From positions 2,604,001 to 2,668,000 of the forward strand of contig NZ_CP133779.1 in NCBI RefSeq assembly GCF_034347425.1: a DNA stretch of 64,000 nt, written 5' to 3'. This document shows, in pieces, positions 28,662 to 38,285 of this stretch. Each line of letters starts with the position of its first letter. Position 1 is the stretch's first letter. The position numbers were made by a program, and so were the translations under genes. This DNA comes from Undibacterium sp. CCC3.4 (GTDB lineage: Bacteria > Pseudomonadota > Gammaproteobacteria > Burkholderiales > Burkholderiaceae_D). Under the pieces are notes generated by a model. That model ran no database searches, was not told where the DNA came from, and was given only the letters and a program-made list of their open reading frames with translations.

Positions 28662-29287
28662 GCACAACACTCCCAGTTACGGCAGAGGCCGATATCAATA
28701 GCCGCCATCAACGCCGTATGGAACGCAAGAAAGCCTTGATGGATGAAAAAATCGAGCAAGCCCAGCGTACTACCGGCGTGCTGATCATCCATACCGGCAA
28801 TGGCAAGGGTAAAAGTTCGAGTGCCTTCGGCATGGTCATGCGTGCGCTTGGTCATGGCATGAAGGTTGGCGTGGTACAGTTCATCAAAGGGGCGCTGGCC
28901 ACTGGAGAAGAGATTTTTTTGCGACGTTTTCCTGATGAAGTGTCCTTTCATGCGATGGGTGAAGGCTATACCTGGGTGACACAGAATCGTGAACGCGACA
29001 TGGAAAAAGCGGCCTTGGCCTGGGAACAAGCGAAAAAATTTCTCAGTGATCCGGAAATCGGTTTGGTGGTACTCGATGAATTGAATATCGCCCTCAAATA
29101 CCATTACTTAGATCTCGCGACCGTGATGGCCGACCTCGATGCGCGTCCGGAGATGCAGCATGTGGTGGTGACTGGGCGAGGTGCTTTGCCGGAATTGATC
29201 GCCATCGCCGATACGGTCAGCGAAATGCAGCCGCTCAAACATGCCTTCCAAGAGGGGATTGTCGCGCAGGCGGGGGTCGAATGGTAA
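28658..29287 (+). CDS. cobO: Cob(I)yrinic acid a,c-diamide adenosyltransferase
   Basis: Transfers adenosyl from ATP to cobalt(I) corrinoids (CobO/BtuR/CobA family). The 209-residue protein has the P-loop HTGNGKGKSSSAFG and the family segments VGVVQFIKGA and VVLDELNIALKYHYLD. The helical N-terminal 35 residues match the long form of the family. It overlaps btuD and cobB, so translation is probably coupled. Confidence 0.96.
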   Translation: MSTTLPVTAEADINSRHQRRMERKKALMDEKIEQAQRTTGVLIIHTGNGKGKSSSAFGMVMRALGHGMKVGVVQFIKGALATGEEIFLRRFPDEVSFHAMGEGYTWVTQNRERDMEKAALAWEQAKKFLSDPEIGLVVLDELNIALKYHYLDLATVMADLDARPEMQHVVVTGRGALPELIAIADTVSEMQPLKHAFQEGIVAQAGVEW

Positions 29288-30576
29288 GCCATATTGCCAA
29301 GGCGGTATTAATCAGCGCGATCGCTTCCGGACAGGGTAAAACCACCGTGACGGCGGCGCTGGCACGTAAGCTGGTGCAAGCTGGAAAGCGCGTACGCATT
29401 TTCAAGAGTGGCCCCGACTTCATCGACCCGATGTTGCTGGCGCGGGCCTGCGGGGGCGCGGTCGATAATCTCGATTTGTGGATGGTCGGTGCCGCCACTT
29501 GTCAGGCCAAGTTAGCGCAGGCGGCGGCACAGGCTGATGTGATTTTGATCGAAGGGGTGATGGGTCTGTATGACGGCGCGCCATCTTCGGCCGATTTGGC
29601 GCAAGCCTTTGGTGTGCCGGTACTGGCCGTTCTCGATGCGGCTGCCATGGCCCAAACAGTCGGTGCAGTGGCGCTGGGTTTGCGTGATTTCGGACCGGTC
29701 GTGCTGGCCGGAGTGATCGCCAATCGCATCGCTTCGCCCGGGCATGCCGCCATGGTCGCCAGCGCGATGCGCGATATTCCTTTATTGGGCAGCTTGCGCG
29801 GGCAAAGCGTCAGTTTGCCGGAGCGGCATCTCGGTTTGGTCTTGCCTGATGAAGTGGCGCAGCTCGATGCCTTGCTCGACAGTTTAGCCGCCGAACTCGA
29901 TCTCGATCTGGCGGCGTGGGAAGCGCTGCCTTCGGTCAGTTTCACGGCCCCCGCGATGTCAGCCTTGCCGGCACTGCTGGCGGGACGACGCATCGCCATC
30001 GCACATGACGCCGCCTTTGCATTTCTGTATCCCGATAATCTCGCCTGTCTGCGCGAACTCGGTGCCGAGTTACTGTTTTTTTCGCCCTTGAACGATGCCG
30101 CGATTCCGGCTGCGGCCGATGCCCTTTATTTACCGGGCGGTTATCCTGAATTGCACGCGGCCGAGCTCAGTCGTGCACCGCGCTGGCAAGCATCCGTGCG
30201 CGCGGCCCACGCAGCCGGTCTGCCGATTTGGGCCGAATGCGGCGGTATGATGGCGCTGGCCGAGAGTTTGACCGATCTGCAGGGGCAGTGCTGGCCGATG
30301 GCCGGCTTGTTGCCTGGAAAAATACATATGCAAAGCCGCTTGGCCGGCCTCGGCGGGCAAGCATGGCAATTCGAGCAAGAGCAACTGCGCGGGCATACGT
30401 TTCATTACTCGCGTTGCGACACCGATTTGCTACCGTTGACCCATACACGTCGCCAGCGTAGTGACGATGCCGGCGAAGCAATCTATGCCGTCGGCACGCT
30501 GCGCGCTTCGTATTTTCATGCTTACTTTCGCTCGGCCCCGGCCGTCGCGGCACAGTTGTTCACGGTGGCCGCATGA
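29281..30576 (+). CDS. cobB: Cobyrinate a,c-diamide synthase
   Basis: ATP- and glutamine-dependent amidase (CobB/CbiA) acting on the a and c carboxylates of cobyrinate or hydrogenobyrinate. It has the N-terminal P-loop SAIASGQGKTTV, KSGPDFIDPM, and a C-terminal class I glutamine amidotransferase domain with YLPGGYPEL and nucleophile Cys in WAECGGMMAL. The 431-residue length is normal. Whether the organism uses the cobyrinate or hydrogenobyrinate route cannot be told here because the ring genes are not in the window. Confidence 0.94.
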   Translation: MVSHIAKAVLISAIASGQGKTTVTAALARKLVQAGKRVRIFKSGPDFIDPMLLARACGGAVDNLDLWMVGAATCQAKLAQAAAQADVILIEGVMGLYDGAPSSADLAQAFGVPVLAVLDAAAMAQTVGAVALGLRDFGPVVLAGVIANRIASPGHAAMVASAMRDIPLLGSLRGQSVSLPERHLGLVLPDEVAQLDALLDSLAAELDLDLAAWEALPSVSFTAPAMSALPALLAGRRIAIAHDAAFAFLYPDNLACLRELGAELLFFSPLNDAAIPAAADALYLPGGYPELHAAELSRAPRWQASVRAAHAAGLPIWAECGGMMALAESLTDLQGQCWPMAGLLPGKIHMQSRLAGLGGQAWQFEQEQLRGHTFHYSRCDTDLLPLTHTRRQRSDDAGEAIYAVGTLRASYFHAYFRSAPAVAAQLFTVAA

Positions 30577-31148
30577 GATGTCATTTGATCTTCGGTGGAG
30601 CGCGTTCCGGGAAGAGCGCCTATGCAGAAAAATTGGCTGCGAAATTGAGTGCGGATGGTGGCCGTCAAGTGATTTACATCGCCACCGCCGCCGCCGGCGA
30701 CAGCGACAGCGAAATGCAAAGCCGCATCGCGCATCACCGGCAACGTCGGCCGGCAGGCTGGATCACGCTGGAGCAGCCGCTGGAATTGGGCACGGCGATT
30801 CGTCGCTACAGCTCGCCACGGCATATTTTGCTGATCGATTGTCTGACGCTGTGGTTGTCGAATTGCGTGCTCTCGAATGCCACTGAATTTCCTGATATCG
30901 GCAGCATCAATTCGCCGCCGCTATTCCTCGAACAACGCGCCGCCTTGCTCAGTGCCTTGTCGGCGGCGGCCGGCGAGGTGATTCTGGTGTCGAATGAAGT
31001 GGGGATGGGTATCGTGCCGATGGGGGCGTTGTCGCGCTGGTTCGTCGATGAAGCGGGGCGGCTCAATCAGGCGCTGGCGGCCGAATGCGAACAAGTGGTC
31101 TGGGTGGCGGCCGGCTTACCGCTGTTACTCAAAGGGCAGCAATGCTGA
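30573..31148 (+). CDS. cobU: Adenosylcobinamide kinase / adenosylcobinamide-phosphate guanylyltransferase
   Basis: Bifunctional enzyme (CobU/CobP) that phosphorylates adenosylcobinamide and then attaches GMP. The 191-residue protein has the P-loop IFGGARSGKSAYAE, the segment MQSRIAHHRQRRP (catalytic His region), LIDCLTLWLSN and VSNEVGMGIVP. Its ATG overlaps the cobB stop by 4 bases. Confidence 0.96.
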   Translation: MRCHLIFGGARSGKSAYAEKLAAKLSADGGRQVIYIATAAAGDSDSEMQSRIAHHRQRRPAGWITLEQPLELGTAIRRYSSPRHILLIDCLTLWLSNCVLSNATEFPDIGSINSPPLFLEQRAALLSALSAAAGEVILVSNEVGMGIVPMGALSRWFVDEAGRLNQALAAECEQVVWVAAGLPLLLKGQQC

Positions 31149-32107
31149 TGCTCAGTGGAATGCTGGTGTTGGCCGCGCTGTTGCTCGGCCTGCTGCTTGA
31201 TTCCTGCTTTGGAGAAGTCCGGCGTTGGCATCCCTTGGTTGGTTTCGGTAGCTTGGCGCAGCGCTTGGAACAGCGCTGGAATCGACCGGCTGCCGGACGC
31301 TGGCGCGGGGCCTGCGCCTGGGCGCTGTTGGTGCTGCCGCCGGTGCTGGCGCTGCAAGCCGCGCTCTGGGCCTTGGCGCGTTATAGTGTTTTCTTGGCCG
31401 TGCTTGCACATGCCTTGTTGCTGTATTTTTGTCTTGGCTTGCGCAGCTTGAAGGAACATAATTTACCGATCCAAGCCGCGCTCGAACAAGATGATTTAGC
31501 CACCGCACGGCGTCTGACTTCGTATATCGTCAGCCGCGATACCGGCCATGCCGATGCGGCCAGTTTGGCCAAGGCCAGTGTTGAATCGCTGTTGGAAAAC
31601 GGTGCCGATGCCGTATTTGCCAGTGTATTTTGGTTTCTGTTACTCGGCGGTGCAGGCGCAGTGCTGCATCGTTTGACGAATACCCTCGATGCCATGTGGG
31701 GTTATCGGTCCGAGCGCTGGCTGCGCTTCGGTTGTGTGGCGGCGCGCAGTGACGATGTGCTCAATTGGGTACCGGCCCGGCTGACGGCACTGAGTTATGC
31801 TGTGCTCGGTGATACCAAGCTGGCCTTGCAGTGTTGGCGGCGTCAAGCCCCGGCTTGGGATAGCCCGAATGCCGGGCCGGTGATGGCCGCCGGTGCCGGC
31901 GCACTCGGTGTGCAACTCGGTGGTCGCGCGCGTTATGACGGTATCGATGAAATTCGGCCGCCGCTCGGTCAGGGCAGGGCAGCGCTGGCAGCGGACATCA
32001 CGCGCGCCTGGCAGTTAGTGCGCGCAGTGCTGTATTTGTGGTGCGGCGCGCTCAGCTTGCTGGCCCTCGGCCGCGTGCTATTTACTGTAGGAATCAACTA
32101 TGCGTGA
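31142..32107 (+). CDS. cbiB: Adenosylcobinamide-phosphate synthase (CbiB/CobD)
   Basis: Membrane enzyme that attaches aminopropanol (or its phosphate) to adenosylcobyric acid. Hydrophobic protein with LLLDSCFGEVRRWHPLVGFG, YIVSRDTGHADAAS, SVESLLENGADAVFASVFW and the C-terminal SPNAGPVMAAGAGALGV segment, all conserved in CbiB. The ATG at 31142 overlaps the cobU stop; another ATG at 31148 is nearly as good. About 321 residues. Confidence 0.94.
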   Translation: MLMLSGMLVLAALLLGLLLDSCFGEVRRWHPLVGFGSLAQRLEQRWNRPAAGRWRGACAWALLVLPPVLALQAALWALARYSVFLAVLAHALLLYFCLGLRSLKEHNLPIQAALEQDDLATARRLTSYIVSRDTGHADAASLAKASVESLLENGADAVFASVFWFLLLGGAGAVLHRLTNTLDAMWGYRSERWLRFGCVAARSDDVLNWVPARLTALSYAVLGDTKLALQCWRRQAPAWDSPNAGPVMAAGAGALGVQLGGRARYDGIDEIRPPLGQGRAALAADITRAWQLVRAVLYLWCGALSLLALGRVLFTVGINYA

Positions 32108-33125
32108 AACTTTACTTGAACATGGCGGTAATTTGCACGATGCCGTAGGTAATTTCGGCCGCCCGCTGGAACAATGGCTTGATCTCTCTACCGGTATCAA
32201 TCCGCATTATTATCCGGTGCCGCCACTGGCTGCCGATGTTTGGCACCGCTTGCCGGAAACCTCGAAGGCACTGCTCGATGCCGCCTGCGCCTGTTACCGT
32301 GCACCACGCATGTTGGCAGTGGCCGGTAGCCAAGCGGCGATTCAGGCCTTGCCCCGTTTGCGCGCGATCGCACGCGTGGTAGTGGCGGCACCATCATATG
32401 CCGAACACGCGCATCAATGGCGTTGCGCCGGTCATGCCGTGAGCGAAATTGCTTATTCTGAGTTGGAGGCGGCGATCGATCAGGCCGATGTCGTGGTGCT
32501 GTGCAATCCGAATAATCCTACCGGTGCCAGCGTGGCCCCGGCCCAGTTGCTGGCTTGGGCGGCCCGATTGGCGCAACGCGGTGGCTGGCTGGTGGTCGAT
32601 GAAGCATTTGGCGATACCATGCCGGCCCTGAGTGTGTGCCCGCATAGCGGTGTAGCCGGCTTGATCGTGCTGCGCTCAGTCGGTAAGTTTTTTGGTCTGG
32701 CCGGCATTCGGGTCGGCTTCGTCGCCGCAGAAGCAAAGCTGCTGCATCGGCTCGCCGCTTGGTTGGGGCCTTGGACCCTCAACGGACCGGCCCAGCAGAT
32801 CGCCTGTGCTGCCCTCAGTGACCGCGTCTGGCAGAGCGAGATGCGGCAAACCCTGGCGGATGCTGGCCAAGGCTTGCGCGCGCTGTTGCATGCCCATGGC
32901 TTTGCCAGCAGTGGAACCGACTTGTTTCAGTGGGTCAGCGACCGCGATCTCGCAGGCCGCACCGAACTGCTGTGGCGTTTCATGGCCGAGCGCGGAATTT
33001 GGTTGCGCTGGTTTGCCGCTGGCGCGCAGCGCCCACATGGTTTGCGCTTCGGCTTGCCGGGCACGGCCGCCGGTTGGGAACGCTTGAGTCTTGCTTTGAA
33101 CGAATGGAGTCAGCATGCCCACTGA
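32100..33125 (+). CDS. cobD: L-threonine-O-3-phosphate decarboxylase (CobD/CobC type)
   Basis: PLP-dependent fold-type I enzyme that makes (R)-1-amino-2-propanol phosphate for the nucleotide loop. It has WLDLSTGINPHYYP, the aminotransferase motif CNPNNPTGA, VVDEAFGDT and the PLP lysine in LRSVGKFFGLAGIRVG. The 341-residue length is normal. It overlaps cbiB by 8 bases and btuF by 11 bases. Confidence 0.93.
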   Translation: MRETLLEHGGNLHDAVGNFGRPLEQWLDLSTGINPHYYPVPPLAADVWHRLPETSKALLDAACACYRAPRMLAVAGSQAAIQALPRLRAIARVVVAAPSYAEHAHQWRCAGHAVSEIAYSELEAAIDQADVVVLCNPNNPTGASVAPAQLLAWAARLAQRGGWLVVDEAFGDTMPALSVCPHSGVAGLIVLRSVGKFFGLAGIRVGFVAAEAKLLHRLAAWLGPWTLNGPAQQIACAALSDRVWQSEMRQTLADAGQGLRALLHAHGFASSGTDLFQWVSDRDLAGRTELLWRFMAERGIWLRWFAAGAQRPHGLRFGLPGTAAGWERLSLALNEWSQHAH

Positions 33126-34038
33126 GTGGTTTTCCAAGTCGACGCTGCGCCTGTGCGGCACCCTGTGTTTGATGGCGTTCAGCGCCACTGCCGCCGCGCT
33201 CAGCGTTACCGATGATCTCGGCAATACTGTCAATTTGAAAGTGCCGGCGCGCCGCATCATCAGCTTGGCACCGCATGTTACCGAGCTTTTGTTCGCCGCC
33301 GGTGCCGGTTCGCAGATCGTGGCGACGGTTAAATACAGTGATTATCCGGAAGCGGCCAAAGCCATTCCGCGCATCGGTGATTTGCGGCAGATTGACATGG
33401 AACGTGTGCTGGCCTTGAAACCTGATCTGTTGGTGGTCTGGACCCATGGTGCCTTCGACCGGCAAATGCAGGCGCTGCGCGAAGCCGGGATTCCCTTGTT
33501 TTTCAGCGAACCGCAGCGACTTGAGCAGATTCCCGATACCCTCATCAAACTCGGGCGCTTGAGCGGTACCGAGACGACGGCGCAGGCTGCCGCGGCAGAT
33601 TTTCGCAGTCAACTGCAAGCGCTCAAAGTAAAGTATGCGCAGACCAAGCCGCCGAGCGCGCCGCTGAAGATTTTCTACCAAGTCTGGGCGAAACCGCTCT
33701 ACACCCTCAATGACAGTCATATCGCCAGCGATGCCATGCGTTTGTGCGGCGCTGAGAATGTGTTCGGACGTTTGCCGGCGATCGCGCCCTTGGTTGACGT
33801 CGAAGCCGTCTTGAAAAGTAATCCGGATCTGATCATCGATGCCGAAAGCACGAGTCAACATAATAATGGCTTGCAACAATGGAAAGCTTTCCCCAGTTTA
33901 GCCGCCAATAAAAATCAGCATCTGGTCACGCTCGATGGCGATCTCTTGAACCGTCCGGGGCCGCGGATACTGGCCGGCGCGCGCGCCATCTGCGAAGTCC
34001 TCGAACACATTCGCCACCCGCTGGCCGGAGTAAAATAA
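33115..34038 (+). CDS. btuF: Cobalamin ABC transporter substrate-binding protein
   Basis: A 307-residue periplasmic binding protein of the helical-backbone class. It has a signal peptide (about residues 1-28, ending ATAAALS), followed by TDDLGNTVNLKVPARRIISLAPHVTELLFAAG. This last segment is typical of BtuF/FepB-type proteins. It sits in the B12 operon and completes a BtuCDF importer with the permease and ATPase encoded upstream. A siderophore role is less likely given context. Confidence 0.92.
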   Translation: MPTEWFSKSTLRLCGTLCLMAFSATAAALSVTDDLGNTVNLKVPARRIISLAPHVTELLFAAGAGSQIVATVKYSDYPEAAKAIPRIGDLRQIDMERVLALKPDLLVVWTHGAFDRQMQALREAGIPLFFSEPQRLEQIPDTLIKLGRLSGTETTAQAAAADFRSQLQALKVKYAQTKPPSAPLKIFYQVWAKPLYTLNDSHIASDAMRLCGAENVFGRLPAIAPLVDVEAVLKSNPDLIIDAESTSQHNNGLQQWKAFPSLAANKNQHLVTLDGDLLNRPGPRILAGARAICEVLEHIRHPLAGVK

Positions 34039-34836
34039 ATGTCTCCCTATCAAAGAATCGCCTGTTTATCGACCGAAGCAGTGGAAGTGATGTATGCGCT
34101 CGGGCTCGAGGATTTAGTCGTCGGAATTTCCGGATATACCACGCGACCGGTGCGGGCACGCGCGGAAAAACCCAAGATCAGTGGTTTTTCTTCCGCAAAA
34201 ATTGAGCGCATTTTGGCGGTACAACCGGATTTGGTCATCGCTTACTCGAATATGCAGGCGGCGGTGTGCGCCGAATTGGTCGCAGCCGGCGTCGAAGTGC
34301 ATGCCTATAATCAGCGCGACGTCGCCGGAATTTTTCGTATGATCAGCAGCTTGGCATGCTTGCTGGATAAACGCATCGAAGGGCAGCAACTATGTGCTGC
34401 TTTACGTGCCAAAATTTCCATGGTCGAGCAACAAAGCAGCGCCTGGACGCGCCGCCCGAAAATCTATTTTGAAGAATGGAATGAGCCGCTCATGGCCGGC
34501 ATCGGCTGGGTGTCTGACTTGATTGAGCTCGCCGGCGGCACCGATGTGTTTGCCGATCTCGCCGTCCACCACAGCGCCAAACAGCGCATCATCGCCGATC
34601 CGCTCGAAGTGGTGCGGCGCGCGCCTGACATCATTATCGGCTCTTGGTGTGGCAAAAAGTTTCAGCCCGCTGCGCTTGCCGCCCGTCCCGGTTGGTCAGC
34701 GATTCCGGCGCTCAGGAATGCTTGCGTATTCGAAATCAAATCGGCCGATATTCTCTCTCCCGGGCCGGCCGCTATCGAACATGGTTTGCTGGCGATACAT
34801 GCGCTGATCGCCGATTGGCAAGCGCAGAACTGCTGA
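34039..34836 (+). CDS. BtuF-like binding protein without signal peptide
   Basis: A 265-residue homologue of periplasmic cobalamin/iron binding proteins. It has ERILAVQPDLVIAYSNMQAAVCAELVAAGVEVHA and FEEWNEPLMAGIGWVSDLIELAGGTDVFAD. The protein begins MSPYQRIACLSTEAVEVMYALG, directly at the fold's first strand, with no hydrophobic leader. It therefore appears cytoplasmic unless a start is missed. The ATG lies exactly after the btuF stop, so a longer signal-bearing N-terminus would have to overlap btuF. Homologues I would expect in other Burkholderiales are annotated simply as cobalamin-binding protein. A cytoplasmic corrinoid-binding or chaperone role is an inference. Confidence 0.8.
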   Translation: MSPYQRIACLSTEAVEVMYALGLEDLVVGISGYTTRPVRARAEKPKISGFSSAKIERILAVQPDLVIAYSNMQAAVCAELVAAGVEVHAYNQRDVAGIFRMISSLACLLDKRIEGQQLCAALRAKISMVEQQSSAWTRRPKIYFEEWNEPLMAGIGWVSDLIELAGGTDVFADLAVHHSAKQRIIADPLEVVRRAPDIIIGSWCGKKFQPAALAARPGWSAIPALRNACVFEIKSADILSPGPAAIEHGLLAIHALIADWQAQNC

Positions 34837-34999
34837 CTTAGCGCGCTGTTGGCGGTGCTTCCTTAGGTAGTGATGTACACAACAGACCCTAAGAATTGGG
34901 ATTTTCCGTTACAATCCGGGAGCGCTGATTTTTGATTGATGGCAATATTTTTGCCGGCTTTCGCAATCATGCCGACTGCGCTTGCTTGCCTCTGTCAAA

Positions 35000-35027
35000 G
35001 CTGCGGCAACGCTGCCGCTGTTTTTGT
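35000..35027 (+). terminator. Possible terminator between the B12 genes and the RND genes
   Basis: GCTGCGGCA-ACG-CTGCCGCTGTTTTTG contains a 6-7-bp GC-rich stem followed by five T residues, in the 226-base gap before the efflux pump gene. It could end the btu/cob transcript before the RND genes. Confidence 0.5.
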
Positions 35028-35062
35028 AGGCAGTGTTACTACTCCGTTTTCAGGTTGCCCCC

Positions 35063-38000
35063 ATGTGGATAGTTCAGATTGCCCTTCGCCGCCCGTACAC
35101 GTTCATCGTGATGGCGCTGCTTATCTTGTTGTCGACGCCGTTGGTGCTGACCAAGATGGCAACCGATATTTTCCCCGATATCAATATCCCAGTCATCAGC
35201 ATTATTTGGAATTACGGCGGTTTGTCGGCGCAAGAAATGGGACAACGTGTTACCGCTACCTCCGAGCGCAGTTTGACCACTACGGTCAATGACATCGAAC
35301 ACATCGAATCGCAATCCTTGGCCGGGATTGCCATCATCAAGATATTTTTTCAACCGGAAGTGAATATCCAGACGGCGATTGCCCAAGTCGTGGCGATCGA
35401 ACAAGCGCAATTGCGGCAATTACCGGCTGGGATGACGCCGCCCTTGATCATCAAATATTCCGCCTCCAGCATTCCGGTGGTGCAGCTCGGTTTGTCGAGT
35501 CCGACTATGACTGAACAGGCGCTTGGCGATACCGCTATCAATTTTCTGCGTCCGCAACTGATCACCGTGCCCGGTGCGGCGATTCCCTACCCCTACGGCG
35601 GTAAAATGCGCGTCGTCTCAGTCGATCTCGACAATCAGGCACTGCTGGCCAAAGGTCTGACGCCGACCGATGTGGTCAACGCGGTCAATGCACAGAATTT
35701 GGCACTGCCATCGGGCACGGCGAAAATCGGTGCCACTGAATTTAATGTCAGCATGAACGGTTCGCCCGACACCATTGCCGGCCTCAACCAAATTCCGGTG
35801 TCAGCTAAAAACGGCAGCACCACGTATTTATCCGAAGTCGCCCATGTGCGCGATGGCTTTTCGCCGCAAACCAATATCGTTCGTCAAGACGGCCAGCGCG
35901 GTGCGTTGCTGTCGGTACTGAAAAATGGGGCTTCGTCGACGCTGAAGATTGTCAGCAACATTAAATCGATCTTACCTGAGGTCGCGCTCGGCTTACCCAA
36001 GGATTTGAAAATCTCCACCCTGTTCGATCAATCGGTATTCGTCAAAGCGGCGATCAGTGGCGTGATTCATGAGGCGCTGATTGCGGCCTGTTTGACAGCG
36101 CTGATGATCTTACTGTTTCTCGGTAACTGGCGCAGCACCCTGATCATCGCTATCTCGATACCGCTGTCGATTTTATCCTCGATTTTGGCTTTGTATGCGC
36201 TGGGCGAAACCATCAACATCATGACCTTAGGCGGTTTGGCACTGGCAGTCGGCATCTTGGTCGACGATGCCACTGTGACGATAGAAAACATCGAGCGCCA
36301 TTTACATCTGGGCGTGCCACTGGAAACTGCGATACTCGACGGTGCCGGTGAAATCGCGGTACCGGCGCTGGTTTCCACTTTGTGTATCTGTATCGTCTTC
36401 GTGCCGATGTTTTTCCTCACCGGGGTGGCGCGCTTTCTGTTCGTACCCTTGGCCGAGGCGGTAGTGTTCGCCATGCTGGCTTCGTATATCCTCTCGCGCA
36501 CCTTGGTGCCGACCTTGGTGTTGATGATGATGGGGCAGGCTCACAGCGACGCTGCTGCTGCACCGAGTCTGTTACAGCGCGTGTATCGTCGCTTCGATGC
36601 CGGTTTTGAACAATTCCGTGGTGGCTACATCATCATTCTCGCCAGCTTGCTGACACATCGCAAAGTTTTCGCTGGGGTCTTTCTGGCCTTTTGCATTGCC
36701 TCTTGCGCACTCGTCGCCACACTTGGGCGCGATTTCTTCCCTAGCGTCGATTCCGGCCAAATCCGTTTACATATGCGGGCGCCCACCGGCACCCGTATCG
36801 AAGAAACTGCGCGCATTGCCGATGAAGTGGAAAAAGTCATCCGCAGTATTATTCCGGCTGCTGAGCTCGACACCATACTCGATAACCTCGGCTTACCCTA
36901 CAGCGGTATTAATTTATCGTATGGCACCGGCGGTACGATAGGCGCGATGGATGGCGAAATTCTGATGTCGCTCAAGCCTGAGCATGGCCCGGCGTCACAG
37001 TATGTGCAACGGTTGCGACAAGAATTGCCGCGTCGTTTCCCTGGCGTGGAATTTTATTTTCAGCCGGCCGATATCGTCACTCAGATTCTGAATTTCGGTT
37101 TGCCAGCGGCCATCGACATTCAAATCGCCGGTGCCGATGTCAAAGGCAACTATCAAATCGCCAGCCGCCTGATGAAGCAAGTCAGCCGTATTCCCGGCAC
37201 CGTCGATGTACATATTCATCAAAAAAACGATTTGCCGACCTTGGCACTGGAAACCGATCGCATTCAGATCAAACAGTTGGGCCTCAATCCGGTCGATATC
37301 GCGCAAAATCTGTTGGTATCCTTGTCCGGCAGTTTTCAAACTGCGCCGGCATTTTGGTTTAATCCAGTCAACGGTGTGGTCTACAGCGTGGCGATTCAAA
37401 CGCCACAATACCGTAACGGCGACCTTGATAGTTTGTTACGCACGCCGATCAAATCTGCTGCTCAAGTCGCCGGCCAAGCCGCCGCAAGCGACGGCAGCAT
37501 GTCCACCCAATTGCTCGGCAATTTGGTGCAAGTGCGTCCGGCTTCGCAATTGGCGGTAGTTTCGCGCTACAACATCAAGCCGGTGATCGACTTATATGTC
37601 AGCGTCGAAGGACGCGATTTGGCCGGCGTGGCTGGCGAGCTTGAGCAATTGGTCGAGGCGGCACGCAAGGAGCTGCCACGTGGTGCCAGCATTACCGTGC
37701 GCGGCCAAGTCGAAACCATGAGAAGTTCATTCTTGGGTCTGGGTCTTGGCTTGGTGATGGCAATTATCTTGGTGTATCTGCTCATTGTCGTCAATTTCCA
37801 GTCTTGGATCGATCCTTTGATCATCATCAGCGCCTTACCGGCAGCCTTAGCCGGTATCGTCTGGATGCTCTTCCTCAGTCATACCCCCTTGAGTGTACCG
37901 GCCTTGACCGGTGCCATCATGACCATGGGGGTAGCGACGGCCAACAGTATTTTGATGGTCTCATTCGCGCGCCAATGTATGGACCAAGGGGCGCCGCCGC

Positions 38001-38272
38001 TGTCGGCTGCGCTCGAAGCCGGTGCCACCCGCATCCGGCCGGTGCTGATGACGGCGCTGGCGATGATCATCGGCATGGTGCCGATGGCGATTGGTTTCGG
38101 CGAAGGCGCGGAACAAAATGCGCCGCTCGGTCGGGCCGTCATCGGTGGTTTGCTGTTTGCCACGATCTCAACCCTGTTTTTCGTACCGGTGGTATTCGCC
38201 GGTATCCATAAGTATCTCGCTGGGCGGCGATCACGGTCTGCGCCGGCATCATCATTGCCAGCTGTTCAGTAA
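35063..38272 (+). CDS. RND-family efflux transporter, inner-membrane pump
   Basis: A 1069-residue proton-driven exporter of the HAE1/AcrB-type superfamily. A first membrane helix follows MWIVQIALRRPYTF, then a large periplasmic domain. TM4 contains GILVDDATVTIENIERH with the paired Asp proton-relay residues. A second membrane bundle begins near FRGGYIIIL, and GAIMTMGVATANSILMVSFARQ belongs to the second half. The ATG at 35063 is chosen from family alignment. With the adaptor and outer-membrane genes downstream it encodes a complete tripartite pump. The substrate is unknown, and it interrupts the cobalamin gene run. Confidence 0.93.
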   Translation: MWIVQIALRRPYTFIVMALLILLSTPLVLTKMATDIFPDINIPVISIIWNYGGLSAQEMGQRVTATSERSLTTTVNDIEHIESQSLAGIAIIKIFFQPEVNIQTAIAQVVAIEQAQLRQLPAGMTPPLIIKYSASSIPVVQLGLSSPTMTEQALGDTAINFLRPQLITVPGAAIPYPYGGKMRVVSVDLDNQALLAKGLTPTDVVNAVNAQNLALPSGTAKIGATEFNVSMNGSPDTIAGLNQIPVSAKNGSTTYLSEVAHVRDGFSPQTNIVRQDGQRGALLSVLKNGASSTLKIVSNIKSILPEVALGLPKDLKISTLFDQSVFVKAAISGVIHEALIAACLTALMILLFLGNWRSTLIIAISIPLSILSSILALYALGETINIMTLGGLALAVGILVDDATVTIENIERHLHLGVPLETAILDGAGEIAVPALVSTLCICIVFVPMFFLTGVARFLFVPLAEAVVFAMLASYILSRTLVPTLVLMMMGQAHSDAAAAPSLLQRVYRRFDAGFEQFRGGYIIILASLLTHRKVFAGVFLAFCIASCALVATLGRDFFPSVDSGQIRLHMRAPTGTRIEETARIADEVEKVIRSIIPAAELDTILDNLGLPYSGINLSYGTGGTIGAMDGEILMSLKPEHGPASQYVQRLRQELPRRFPGVEFYFQPADIVTQILNFGLPAAIDIQIAGADVKGNYQIASRLMKQVSRIPGTVDVHIHQKNDLPTLALETDRIQIKQLGLNPVDIAQNLLVSLSGSFQTAPAFWFNPVNGVVYSVAIQTPQYRNGDLDSLLRTPIKSAAQVAGQAAASDGSMSTQLLGNLVQVRPASQLAVVSRYNIKPVIDLYVSVEGRDLAGVAGELEQLVEAARKELPRGASITVRGQVETMRSSFLGLGLGLVMAIILVYLLIVVNFQSWIDPLIIISALPAALAGIVWMLFLSHTPLSVPALTGAIMTMGVATANSILMVSFARQCMDQGAPPLSAALEAGATRIRPVLMTALAMIIGMVPMAIGFGEGAEQNAPLGRAVIGGLLFATISTLFFVPVVFAGIHKYLAGRRSRSAPASSLPAVQ

Positions 38273-38285
38273 GGGAAGTCTTGAT

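Noticed and set aside
34936..35292. 118-codon frame overlapping the RND pump start
   Set aside because: It overlaps the pump gene in another frame, without features of its own.
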